Source of the DNA: a virus
IMG/VR virus record: IMGVR_UViG_3300028114_000020
Span: 1 to 49,039 of that record
Direction: 5' to 3' (one strand)
Length of the DNA stretch: 49,039 bases
In this document: positions 7,723 through 15,806 of the stretch, one piece after another
Numbering within the stretch: the first letter of the stretch is position 1
Layout of the letters: the number at the start of each line of letters is the position of its first letter
Notes under the pieces: model-generated
What the model was told of the DNA's origin: nothing
Databases searched by the model: none
What the model saw: the letters and a program-made list of their open reading frames with translations, nothing else
Made by a program: the position numbers and the translations under genes

Positions 7723-8637
7723 TCACTCTTCAGCAAGTCGCTGGAAGTAAGACAGTGTATCGTCATCATCATCTGCTGCTACAGGAGCAGGAGATGACTT
7801 AACAACACGCTCTTCTTCCTTGATTTGTTGGCGAGACTTCATCACAACTTGCTCTTCCTCATCGAACGTATCAGGATCAACACGACGACTAGAAGCGTTA
7901 GGATTTAGAACCATATTCATACGCTTTTCAAGTTCTTCGTAGGACTTGAACTGATCAGGACGAGTAAACTCTTCAAGAGAATACTGTTTTTTCCAAATTG
8001 CTTCAAGTGCATCATCATCATCCAGAAGTGGTTCAGATTTTGCAAACTCAGAACTGTCGTAGTTACGATAACTAGCAACGTTCTTGATTTTCATCTTGAA
8101 ATTTGCACCTTGCCAGAAGTCAAACGGATCAATCGTTTGCTCATCTTCATACTCAGGTTGCATGGCAGCAGTAATCTTATCAAAGATTTTCTTACCAAAC
8201 TTGAATAGAAAAACTTTGCCTTCGTTCTGGGGATTAGCAGGATCCTTCACAACATAGATGTTGCTAATGTAAGATAGTTTACGCTTCTGCTTACGTGCTT
8301 GTTCTTTATCTACTTCACTACCACTGTTCCAAAGAATACGATTGTACTCCGAAACAGGATCTTTACCACCAAGCGTGGTCAGACTGTTCTCAATATACCA
8401 ACCTCCTGGACCTTGAAAAGCATGTGACCACACTTTTCCCCAAGGCAATTCTTCACCTTGTGGTGCAGGTAGAAAACGAATTACTGCATAACCGTTGCCT
8501 GCTTTATCTACTTCAGGTTTCCATACACGATCATCAGCACCACCAGTGGTGCTCTTATTCATTTTTTCAATCTCTGTTGTCAGTTTAGAAGTCAAACTGC
8601 CAAGGCGAGATTGTTTTTTTAGATCTGCAAAAGACAT
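7723..8637 (-). CDS. 32: gp32 single-stranded DNA-binding protein
   Basis: 304 residues. The order is the T4 gp32 one: a basic N-terminal self-assembly segment (MSFADLKKQSRLGSL), an OB-fold core (GYAVIRFLPAP, WSHAFQGPGGWYIENSLTTLG, then KVFLFKFGKKIFDKI) and an acidic tail (AADDDDDTLSYFQRLAEE) for partner recruitment. The Cys residues that bind zinc in T4 gp32 are absent: the segment reads SLTTLGGKDPVSEYN. It is expressed from its own strong sigma-70 promoter and sits in a replication cluster with gp59. Confidence 0.95.
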   Translation of the reverse strand: MSFADLKKQSRLGSLTSKLTTEIEKMNKSTTGGADDRVWKPEVDKAGNGYAVIRFLPAPQGEELPWGKVWSHAFQGPGGWYIENSLTTLGGKDPVSEYNRILWNSGSEVDKEQARKQKRKLSYISNIYVVKDPANPQNEGKVFLFKFGKKIFDKITAAMQPEYEDEQTIDPFDFWQGANFKMKIKNVASYRNYDSSEFAKSEPLLDDDDALEAIWKKQYSLEEFTRPDQFKSYEELEKRMNMVLNPNASSRRVDPDTFDEEEQVVMKSRQQIKEEERVVKSSPAPVAADDDDDTLSYFQRLAEE

Positions 8638-8681
8638 AAGATTTTTGTATTTTTAGATTGGGTGGATTGATTACCTGTTAT

Positions 8682-8710
8682 ATTATAACATACCATTTAG
8701 GGTGTGTCAA
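8682..8710 (-). promoter_or_regulatory. Consensus sigma-70 promoter for gp32
   Basis: TTGACA (8705-8710), a 17-base spacer and TATAAT (8682-8687): a perfect consensus. It overlaps the 3' end of the DUF1825 gene. The -10 lies inside a 15-base perfect palindrome, TGTTATA-T-TATAACA (8676-8690), a possible operator. Confidence 0.85.
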
Positions 8711-9029
8711 GGCGTTTTTGTAAACCTTCCAAGGTTCTTCTCATGTTATTGAAGATGATTGACATATCAACATCTTTAAACCCCATTGCTGCTGATGTTA
8801 TCTTGATTTTTTCTTTCATTTCTAATGCTTCCCGATCATCGGACAATGAAAGTCTTGTCCACATGATTTCTTGTTTATCTAAAAGTGTCTTTAGTTTTTC
8901 AATGTGTTCATTCTTTTCTTTATCACTAAACGAACTAAACTGAATAATAACTTCATATAATTCTTTTTGAATTCTAAAGATGTCTTCCATCTCTTCACGG
9001 ATAATCTCAGACTGAAAAAACTTACCCAT
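8697..9029 (-). CDS. DUF1825 family protein
   Basis: 111 residues from the ATG at 9029. A longer frame opening at 9083 adds 18 residues that do not fit the family. The pattern MGKFFQSEIIREEMEDIF, the central KLKTLLDKQEIMWTRLSLSDD and the end NNMRRTLEGLQKRL match the all-helical DUF1825 family, found in cyanobacteria and their phages. Function is unknown. It overlaps the end of gp59 by 8 bases and leads into the gp32 promoter, so it is probably co-expressed with replication genes. Confidence 0.82.
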   Translation of the reverse strand: MGKFFQSEIIREEMEDIFRIQKELYEVIIQFSSFSDKEKNEHIEKLKTLLDKQEIMWTRLSLSDDREALEMKEKIKITSAAMGFKDVDMSIIFNNMRRTLEGLQKRLDTP

Positions 9030-9624
9030 GCGTCTTCTCCAATAGTCGTTCCCGCAAATATTGTTTGTATTTGACGGCATCAATATTTAGAAACGGTGCA
9101 TACTTTTTTAGTTTTAAACTAATCGCTTCCCAAATTGGGTCAGTCAATTTCTTATCAAGATTGTTGCCAAACAGGAATATTTTGTCGTATATTGTAATGG
9201 TTTCGATGCTAATATTCCCACTCAAGAAATTTTTTAAAACTGGTGGATGTTGCCTTGAAGCATCAAATAGTTCTTCTAGGTTGTATTCAGACAACAAATC
9301 TTCTGTGTGTTGCTTGAACTGATAAAACAAACTTTGCTGTCTTCCTTGCCAAGAAGAATAAACACTTTCACCAGATCGAATAATCTCACCAATCCATAAA
9401 GAATTTGGATTGTCACACGCTACGAAGTTAGCAATAAAAAATAACTTGATCTCATCATCATTATACTTCCTCGACATTTTTTCAAAGAAGTATCTGTCTT
9501 TTCTTTTGTAAAAAGAATTCAAACTTGCTCTAGACTTACCACCATATCTAAAGTAATCATAATTTTTTCTAGTAAAATGTTGTTTGAATGCAAGATATTG
9601 TTTATAAGTATCAAACGGGTTCAT
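9022..9624 (-). CDS. 59: gp59 helicase loader
   Basis: About 200 residues from the ATG at 9624 (MNPFDTYKQYLAFKQHFT); an earlier in-frame start at 9648 would overlap the upstream gene more. T4 gp59 is 217 residues, all-helical, and loads the gp41 helicase onto gp32-coated forks. Matching features are FKQHFTRKNYDYFRYGGK, DRYFFEKMSRKY, KLFFIANFVACDN and the C-terminal KYKQYLRERLL. The gene is separated from gp33 by a radical SAM gene. Confidence 0.9.
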   Translation of the reverse strand: MNPFDTYKQYLAFKQHFTRKNYDYFRYGGKSRASLNSFYKRKDRYFFEKMSRKYNDDEIKLFFIANFVACDNPNSLWIGEIIRSGESVYSSWQGRQQSLFYQFKQHTEDLLSEYNLEELFDASRQHPPVLKNFLSGNISIETITIYDKIFLFGNNLDKKLTDPIWEAISLKLKKYAPFLNIDAVKYKQYLRERLLEKTHG

Positions 9625-10642
9625 AATTTTTAGGATCGAACATTTCAACTGTCCTCTTCTGTCCTTTCAATTGTATTTTAGCAGCATATTCAATTTTTGG
9701 TCTGCTTGGGCACATGTTACAGATCCAACCAGGTTCTACAACTTCTTTGAATGAACTTCTAAGTGCTTCCTCAGTGTCATTGATATTAGTTGGTTTATAT
9801 CCAAGATATTTTTGCCATTCAGGATCTTCTAACTGATCAGTTGCTGCTAAAGATTCTCTTAGATATGCTACCATCGGACATTTCCATAGATGTCCATTAT
9901 ATAATTGTGAATTAGCACAAGTACAATGTTTAAAACTAGAAGATGGATTACCATCTTCATGTGGGTAATATTTTACTGATCCATCTTCATTGAATTCATA
10001 CTTTACTAGATCAAACCATACCCTTGGAGTGTTGTCTGGTTGTAAATACGCTTCACTCAACTCAAACTTATTGTCAATATCAACCCCACGTTCAATTAGA
10101 TAATGAGTGAACTCATACCCATTCTCCCAATCTTTTTTACCTGCTTGTGTATATGGTGGACGATGAAAAGTAAGTCTAAAAATAACTCCTTTCAACATCT
10201 CATCAGCAATCCATTCCTTTTCCTGAAGAAGTCTAGATCCGTTGCTGAATAACTTTACATTACATGGTTGTGATCCACGTTCACCGTAACAAAGTTCTCT
10301 TACAATTCTTGTAACTTCCTTTGTCCTCGGTTCTAATAATGGTTCTCCACCAATAATACTAACATGGCTCCAAACATAAATTTTAGGAAGAATATTTTCA
10401 ATATCTTCTATCAGTTGATCAATATTTACAGTACTTTTTCCTGAAAGCAAACTACTATTATGATTACAACCTCTACAAGAAAGATTGCAACCGTTTATTG
10501 TATGAATACTAAGAAGTCTTGTAGTGGGTCTTTGTTTTTCTAATTCTGCAATTTGCTCAACGGTAATCTGTTTAAAATTATCTACCCAAAATCCTTTTAA
10601 ACCTCTTACATAATCAACTTTTGCTTTAAGTTCTTTGTCCAT
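9611..10642 (-). CDS. Radical SAM protein with C-terminal Cys cluster (paralog 1)
   Basis: 343 residues. The SAM/4Fe-4S motif CxxxCxxC is at C52, C56, C59 (GCNLSCRGC), and GGEP is at about 98-101. A C-terminal set of Cys (HCTCAN, then WKCP, then CNMCPSRP) looks like a SPASM/twitch-type auxiliary cluster. Such enzymes often modify peptides or small molecules; the substrate here cannot be read. It is a clear paralog of the gene at 12600-13406 (shared NLSCxGCNH, GGEPLL, LWKCP, ICNMC). It interrupts the gp59-gp33 pair, starts with a TGATG overlap with gp33 and overlaps gp59, so it is in the same transcript. Confidence 0.85.
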   Translation of the reverse strand: MDKELKAKVDYVRGLKGFWVDNFKQITVEQIAELEKQRPTTRLLSIHTINGCNLSCRGCNHNSSLLSGKSTVNIDQLIEDIENILPKIYVWSHVSIIGGEPLLEPRTKEVTRIVRELCYGERGSQPCNVKLFSNGSRLLQEKEWIADEMLKGVIFRLTFHRPPYTQAGKKDWENGYEFTHYLIERGVDIDNKFELSEAYLQPDNTPRVWFDLVKYEFNEDGSVKYYPHEDGNPSSSFKHCTCANSQLYNGHLWKCPMVAYLRESLAATDQLEDPEWQKYLGYKPTNINDTEEALRSSFKEVVEPGWICNMCPSRPKIEYAAKIQLKGQKRTVEMFDPKNYEPV

Positions 10643-10905
10643 CAGATAAAAAATTTCGCATTAGAAGTTCTATTTAAATAATTTAGATTAGTTGCATTAC
10701 ACTTGAGTTTTTCTTTTAGTGGTTTGGAAATAAGTTTTATAATCGATTCAAGTTCAATCGTATTTTGTTCACAATAAAAACAAATTGCTTCAATATAATT
10801 CATGTCAGAATTATCTTTTACAATGTTTTCGATGTCATTAGTAAACTTATCTTGACATAAAAATTTACTTTTTATGACAGATTTGATTTCAGTTTTTGTA
10901 GTCAT
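10642..10905 (-). CDS. 33: gp33 late-transcription coactivator
   Basis: 87 residues. The central YIEAICFYCEQNTIELESI, the SKPLKEKL segment and LNYLNR match gp33 of T4-like cyanophages. gp33 bridges RNA polymerase and the sliding clamp at late promoters. Its presence fits the TATAAATA/CTAAATA motifs found across the window. It overlaps the exonuclease gene by 17 bases and the radical SAM gene by 1. Confidence 0.85.
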   Translation of the reverse strand: MTTKTEIKSVIKSKFLCQDKFTNDIENIVKDNSDMNYIEAICFYCEQNTIELESIIKLISKPLKEKLKCNATNLNYLNRTSNAKFFI

Positions 10906-11569
10906 TTAGTTTGTCTTCCACAAATTTTTGAATGTATTTAACTAGTTTTTCTATGTATTGTTTTTTATCATACTCTTCGTAAACCTCAACTTCCCCGTTT
11001 TCGCAAGTCATCAAAATGACAAGTTTCTTTACTGGGATGTTAGTCATTTCGTAAAACATGCAAGCATACGCTGCTGCTTGTACAAAATAATTTTCGATCC
11101 ATGCCCTTGGTTTTGGTTTTTCTGCAGTCTTGAAGTCAATGATTGCAAGTTCTGGAACACCACTTTCTCCCGTGTACTCAGCAATACAATCTACAGTACC
11201 AGCAACACCCAGATGTTTACTGTATAAAGATTTCTCAAGAGCGTAAATGTTATCTATATTTCCTAGAATTTTTTTTGCCTGGGTAAATAACATCATTGGC
11301 AAAGGATCTGTATCTAGAACGTTCTTATTCCAAAGGAAGTTTTCTATACAAGTGTGTACTTTTGTACCACGATTTGTGGAGCGTTTAGAAATACGGTTTG
11401 CTTCTTCTTCACCAATCTTCGCTCGCCATTTGACAAAAATTTCTTTGTTGTAATGCGAGGTGACCGAGGTAATAGATACCATCGGTCTACCTTCTACATC
11501 ATAATATCGAACTCCATCAATTGTTTCCCGCTTAAGTGCGGGAAACTCAATATCAACATGTTGAAACAT
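10889..11569 (-). CDS. PD-(D/E)XK exonuclease (MGME1/RecB-like)
   Basis: 226 residues. The motif order is that of a RecB-type nuclease: RGTKVHTCIE (about 68-77), GTVDCIAE (about 123-130, catalytic Asp), LAIIDFKTAEKP (about 142-152, the D-x-K core) and QAAAYACMF (about 164-172). Related proteins are common next to PhoH in T4-like cyanophages and probably process DNA ends or host DNA. It starts with a 1-base overlap on the PhoH stop. Confidence 0.85.
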   Translation of the reverse strand: MFQHVDIEFPALKRETIDGVRYYDVEGRPMVSITSVTSHYNKEIFVKWRAKIGEEEANRISKRSTNRGTKVHTCIENFLWNKNVLDTDPLPMMLFTQAKKILGNIDNIYALEKSLYSKHLGVAGTVDCIAEYTGESGVPELAIIDFKTAEKPKPRAWIENYFVQAAAYACMFYEMTNIPVKKLVILMTCENGEVEVYEEYDKKQYIEKLVKYIQKFVEDKLNDYKN

Positions 11570-12324
11570 CAGAGACCCAAATTAATTTTGTTTAGAATGT
11601 AACTCTTGACAAGACCAGATCTAACAATATCCTGAGGTCCAAATTCAAAAGAATCAAATTCGGGCATTGCGTGAATGATCTTCATGAAATCAAGAATTCC
11701 ATGTCGCTCATTTGTTTTGACAAGATCTGACTGCGAAGCATCACCACAGAAGTGAATCTTGCAGTTCTCACCAACTCTAGTAATTATACTATCTAATTCG
11801 TGAAAATTCAAGTTCTGGCATTCGTCAACAATTACAATACAATCGTCAAGAGTAGTACCACGAATGAAAGATGTTGACCAAAACTTTATGCTTTCTTGCG
11901 TCTTGAGATTACCCCATAACATTTCAAAGTCATTGTCAGTGGGTAACTCAAACATATATTTTACCATATTCTTATAAGGAATTTGGTAAAGAGAAGATTT
12001 ATCTTCATGATCTCCAGGAAGGAAACCAATTTCACGAGTTGCAACTAATGATCGTACAATTACAACTCGATTGTATGGAGTCAAAGGATTAAGGACTTCT
12101 TTCAATGCAAGGTAAAGAGTAATAAATGTTTTACCCGTACCTGCTGCACCATAAACAAATAAGTTTTTATCTTCTTTATATGAATCAAAAACTTTTGTTT
12201 GATTTTCTGTAAGTGGTTCAATATCAACCACCATATCGATATTGAAAGGTTTTTTTCTGGATATTTGTTTTGCAGACATGCCAGCGCCGACTTGAGAAGG
12301 AGTTCTTTTTTTCCTTGAGGTCAT
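11569..12324 (-). CDS. phoH: PhoH-like ATPase
   Basis: 251 residues. Walker A is GAAGTGKT at 59-66 and Walker B is CIVIVDECQN at about 150-159. The PhoH pattern LTENQTKVFDSY, VRSLVATREIGFLPG and FCGDASQSD is complete. PhoH-family ATPases are near-universal in marine T4-like phages; the role is not firmly known and may relate to RNA/DNA unwinding or phosphate-stress response. The N-terminus has about 35 extra basic residues. It follows the 83-residue gene with almost no gap. Confidence 0.93.
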   Translation of the reverse strand: MTSRKKRTPSQVGAGMSAKQISRKKPFNIDMVVDIEPLTENQTKVFDSYKEDKNLFVYGAAGTGKTFITLYLALKEVLNPLTPYNRVVIVRSLVATREIGFLPGDHEDKSSLYQIPYKNMVKYMFELPTDNDFEMLWGNLKTQESIKFWSTSFIRGTTLDDCIVIVDECQNLNFHELDSIITRVGENCKIHFCGDASQSDLVKTNERHGILDFMKIIHAMPEFDSFEFGPQDIVRSGLVKSYILNKINLGL

Positions 12325-12325
12325 T

Positions 12326-12577
12326 TTAGAAGTGCGTTGTTTTTTGAGGTTTTACTTTTGAACCAGGCATTTTGCTGACTTTGTGAAGGATTTCATTCCA
12401 TCCACCATCAGTTCTACTATAAACGTCACCTACAGCACTCACAGCAGAAGCGACACCAGCAGACCAATCTTTATCCCATTCGGGATTGTCTTTTCTCCAC
12501 TGATCGTAATTAGAGATAGACATAGCAAGTTCCTGTGTTTCCCCAGTTTCTAAATGTCTTACAGGATATATGGGCAT
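12326..12577 (-). CDS. Small conserved phage protein (FmdB-like start, no Cys)
   Basis: 83 residues: MPIYPVRHLETGETQELAMSI, then YDQWRKDNPEWDKDWSAG. The N-terminal pattern resembles FmdB-type zinc-ribbon proteins of T4-like phages, but there are no cysteines, so it cannot bind zinc that way. It is the first gene after an AATAAATA late motif and precedes PhoH by one base. Function unknown. Confidence 0.7.
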   Translation of the reverse strand: MPIYPVRHLETGETQELAMSISNYDQWRKDNPEWDKDWSAGVASAVSAVGDVYSRTDGGWNEILHKVSKMPGSKVKPQKTTHF

Positions 12578-12596
12578 AATTATTTCAATTCGTAAA

Positions 12597-12604
12597 TATT
12601 TATT
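12597..12604 (-). promoter_or_regulatory. T4-type late promoter motif AATAAATA
   Basis: AATAAATA on the minus strand 20 bases before the 83-residue gene, overlapping the stop of the radical SAM gene upstream. It could start a late PhoH-exonuclease-gp33 transcript. Confidence 0.5.
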
Positions 12605-13406
12605 GTGTTGTAATAATCTTTTTATGATTATTGGTTTGTAATGCTGCGCTAAACTTCAATGGTCTAGCAGTACACATGTTACATATTTGTTCAGGTTTAC
12701 TAGAGTTATCACATAATTTTACCAGATCCTCATCACTACAGTCAACTGGTAATCCATCACCAATAAAAGGTTTCCAAAAATCTTCTTCTAATTGTTCAGT
12801 AACATAAAGAAGTTCTTTTAAAAATGCTGCATTAGGACACTTCCAAAGTTTACCATCGAATAGTTGTGTATTGGGACAAGAGCACAACTCATAACTTTGT
12901 TTTATGTTATTATGAACATAAGGGTATACTTTACCGTTAGATTGTTTGATAGAACTGAACCATCGATCTTTGCCATCATGGTGTTCTGTAACAAAAACTT
13001 TGCTACTCTTTACCTTGTTGATGTTATCAATAACATCTGGAGTATGAATACTAACACGTAAAGACATGCCAGGATATTTTTCTAAGTCTTCTTCAATCCA
13101 TTCTCGGTTTTCTTCATTAAGAAGTATGCCATTTGTATACAGATAGACTGTCTCTGTATGCTCTAGACAAGCGTGTAAGATGTCTCGGCAGCGTACATTG
13201 AGCAATGGTTCCCCGCCAATGACTGAGACACGTTCTACGTCTATCCTGGGCAGGATGGTGTGGATATCTTGAATGAGTTTATCTGTATCTAATTTGCTAC
13301 CGGGGGCAAAATAATTACTGAAATGATTACATCCTTTACAACTTAGATTGCATCCAATCGTTGCACTGATATCAAGAATTTTTAATTTTGGGATTGTAAT
13401 AGGCAA
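12600..13406 (-). CDS. Radical SAM protein with C-terminal Cys cluster (paralog 2)
   Basis: 268 residues from a TTG at 13406, supported by an AGGAG nine bases upstream; no in-frame ATG precedes the cluster. CxxxCxxC is at C19, C23, C26 (GCNLSCKGC) and GGEP at 64-67. The C-terminus carries CSCPN, LWKCP and ICNMC, matching paralog 1, but the protein is shorter at both ends. It overlaps the end of the short carbamoyltransferase by 35 bases, so these genes are expressed together. The substrate is unknown. Confidence 0.83.
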   Translation of the reverse strand: MPITIPKLKILDISATIGCNLSCKGCNHFSNYFAPGSKLDTDKLIQDIHTILPRIDVERVSVIGGEPLLNVRCRDILHACLEHTETVYLYTNGILLNEENREWIEEDLEKYPGMSLRVSIHTPDVIDNINKVKSSKVFVTEHHDGKDRWFSSIKQSNGKVYPYVHNNIKQSYELCSCPNTQLFDGKLWKCPNAAFLKELLYVTEQLEEDFWKPFIGDGLPVDCSDEDLVKLCDNSSKPEQICNMCTARPLKFSAALQTNNHKKIITTQ

Positions 13407-14223
13407 GGTAAGCAGCTCCTATAGAAGTTCCACCATCATGTGCAACTGGTTCAACATACATTTTAACATCTTTTGGTAATTGTTTGCGAAGTTTGTAATT
13501 AACAACACAGTTCAAGAAACATCCACCAGATAATACAAGGTTCTTACACTTTGTTTTTTTGATTGCAAGATTAGCAAGTTCTAATGCACGTTCTTCCCAA
13601 AGAATTTGAATTGTATATGCAGCGTCTTCTTTTGATTTAAGTGCAAGATTACTTAGATCCACTTTATTAAATCCGTAAGATGACAATCCCATAACTTTAC
13701 CAGCATCATCTCGACCAAATCCACAAAACTTAGACACATATTCAAATAGTTTTCCTATACCATTTTCAGGTGGATCCCAATATTTTTTATGTATAGTTTT
13801 CCATTGAAATCTGTTGTCAGTCTTTGCATGAAAGATGGTTTCAATTTCTAGTTTATCTGCGATACTAGATCCATTACTATCAACTACAATACAAACTGCC
13901 TCATCAAATCTAGAACTATAAAATGCTCCTGCAGCATGTGCTAGATGATGAGACTTCTTGTAATCAACGTGTTTAGCATTGGGAAATGCACGTCTGAACC
14001 GTGCGATATCTCTTGCGCTAAGCATATTTTTTTCAGCTCCAACCCAATGAGCATCAACTGTTGCAATCACATCAACATCAGATACATAATCTACAAGATC
14101 TTTGACAATATAATCAAGTTTTTTTCTTGTAATTCTTTCTGCTTCCAAATAAAAATCTACTTGCCCATCTTTGAGTAAGCAAATAGATCCATTATTGGAA
14201 AGATTTATTCCTAAGATATTCAT
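13372..14223 (-). CDS. NodU/CmcH-type carbamoyltransferase lacking the C-terminal domain
   Basis: 283 residues that align with the N-terminal half of the next carbamoyltransferase: MNILGINLSNNGSI, a LEAERITRKK segment, HHLAHAAGAFYSS (metal-binding His), VMGLSSYG and LVLSGGCFLNCVVNY, then HDGGTSIGAAYLAYYNPK. It ends there. The YrdC-like carbamoyl-adenylate domain (GRSEAGPRALGNRS in the partner) is absent, so it may need the full-length copy, act as a kinase-like partial enzyme, or be a decayed duplicate. It starts within the stop of the partner gene (ATGA overlap). Confidence 0.85.
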   Translation of the reverse strand: MNILGINLSNNGSICLLKDGQVDFYLEAERITRKKLDYIVKDLVDYVSDVDVIATVDAHWVGAEKNMLSARDIARFRRAFPNAKHVDYKKSHHLAHAAGAFYSSRFDEAVCIVVDSNGSSIADKLEIETIFHAKTDNRFQWKTIHKKYWDPPENGIGKLFEYVSKFCGFGRDDAGKVMGLSSYGFNKVDLSNLALKSKEDAAYTIQILWEERALELANLAIKKTKCKNLVLSGGCFLNCVVNYKLRKQLPKDVKMYVEPVAHDGGTSIGAAYLAYYNPKIKNS

Positions 14224-15806
14224 TTGATTATAAGTTTCTGAACTTCGGGAAAATAAAGATACTTGATATCACTATTATAAAAAGTTTTCAATGCATCTTC
14301 TGGTGTCTCTACAAGTGGTTCGCCTGCAAGATTGAAAGATGTATTGAATAAAATAGGAACTCTTGTCTTTTCATAAAATGCTTCAATCAAATTATAGTAA
14401 TGTTCATTCTGTTCCTTAGTTAGCGTTTGAATTCTGCAGGTTTTATCTACATGAAGAATTGCAGGAATATGTTCCCAAGCATCAAGATGTGCATCAACAG
14501 CATACATCATAAAAGGACTTTCTTCCATACCTGCCATGTCAAACCACTCATGAACATATTCATTTAGAACTGTTCCCGCAAAAGGTCTAAATGTCTCACG
14601 TTTTTTAATTGTGTTGACGTGATCTTTTCCATTTGGATCTCTAGGATCATAGAGAATAGATCTGTTCCCCAATGCTCTAGGACCAGCTTCAGATCTTCCT
14701 TGAAACATTGCAACAATATTCTTCTCAGAAATTAGTCGTGCAACTTCACTATACGAAGTATCCTTTCCTTCAATGTGAGAAAGATCATAAGTTGGTCCTA
14801 AGTATAGTGTTTTCATAGTTGTCTTTTTATCAGAAACTAGCATTGCAGATCCAAATGCATGTCCTCCATCATATGACAGCGGATCAGCATATAAATTTAT
14901 GTCTAAAGATTTTAACACATTATAGTTGGAAACACAATTCAAAAAAAACCCACCAGAAACTACAACATTCTTTTTTCCAGAAAGTTCAACTGCCTTTTTG
15001 ATCATATAGATTGCATGTTTTTCAGCAGATTTCTGTAGATTGTATGCTAAATTTTCATTTGTAGTTTCTTCACCATAATATTTTGTCCATCCAGTATTAT
15101 CTCTAGGATAGATATCTTTACTACAAAAACTATGTCCGTATTCTTCGTTGAAAAGATTGACTGGACCAGAACCATAAGAAGATAATCCCATGGTTTTACC
15201 AGCTTCAATTTCATCAAATCCACAATATCCAGAAACACATCTAAATGCTTGCCCAATACTTACTCGATTGCTGAATAAGTTGTTGCCGTCCCAAAAAGGT
15301 TTGTCAATTTTTTCACATAATGCACGATTATAAAAACAAGAATAGTGTTTGAATAGTGAAACAAATTTTCCATTTACATAGTTATAAATGCTTTCTGTTT
15401 CACAAAATAAAGTCCCATTTTTTCGGATTACAGATCCTTTCCCATCCATCACAACACAAACGGCATCATCAAATCCAGATCCATAAAAAGCAGATGCTGC
15501 ATGACACTCATGATGATGATCAGAAAAATCTAAGACTTCTTTTACACCCCTAGAATGTAAAAGTTGTTCTAGTTTTTTTCTAGCAGTAACTCTTTCTAGA
15601 TTGTTTTTAAATGAATATCGCGTAAAACAATCAGAATAAACTGCAACATCAACAGTGCTATCAACAAACTTTTCACATAGTGCATATGCACCAACGTCAC
15701 GTTTTTTCCTAGTAACTCTTTCCTCTTCAAGATAAAATTCTAGATTACCATCATTGACTATTGCAATAGATCCATTCTTTGCTAAGTTTATTCCTAATAC
15801 TTTCAT
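14220..15806 (-). CDS. Full-length NodU/CmcH-type carbamoyltransferase
   Basis: About 528 residues from the ATG at 15806, which overlaps the thyX stop (TGATG). The N-terminal ASKHA-fold domain has HHHECHAASAFYGS, GKTMGLSSYG and VVSGGFFLNCVSNYNV. The C-terminal YrdC-like domain has MFQGRSEAGPRALGNRSIL, RPFAGTVL and LFNTSFNLAGEPLV. These enzymes transfer a carbamoyl group from carbamoyl phosphate to a hydroxyl, for example on sugars, antibiotics or nodulation factors. The acceptor is unknown here. It sits in one transcript with thyX and a radical SAM gene. Confidence 0.92.
   Translation of the reverse strand: MKVLGINLAKNGSIAIVNDGNLEFYLEEERVTRKKRDVGAYALCEKFVDSTVDVAVYSDCFTRYSFKNNLERVTARKKLEQLLHSRGVKEVLDFSDHHHECHAASAFYGSGFDDAVCVVMDGKGSVIRKNGTLFCETESIYNYVNGKFVSLFKHYSCFYNRALCEKIDKPFWDGNNLFSNRVSIGQAFRCVSGYCGFDEIEAGKTMGLSSYGSGPVNLFNEEYGHSFCSKDIYPRDNTGWTKYYGEETTNENLAYNLQKSAEKHAIYMIKKAVELSGKKNVVVSGGFFLNCVSNYNVLKSLDINLYADPLSYDGGHAFGSAMLVSDKKTTMKTLYLGPTYDLSHIEGKDTSYSEVARLISEKNIVAMFQGRSEAGPRALGNRSILYDPRDPNGKDHVNTIKKRETFRPFAGTVLNEYVHEWFDMAGMEESPFMMYAVDAHLDAWEHIPAILHVDKTCRIQTLTKEQNEHYYNLIEAFYEKTRVPILFNTSFNLAGEPLVETPEDALKTFYNSDIKYLYFPEVQKLIIK

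Noticed and set aside
9030-9083. Longer start for the DUF1825 protein
   Set aside because: The additional 18 residues are not part of the family, and the ATG at 9029 matches its usual start.
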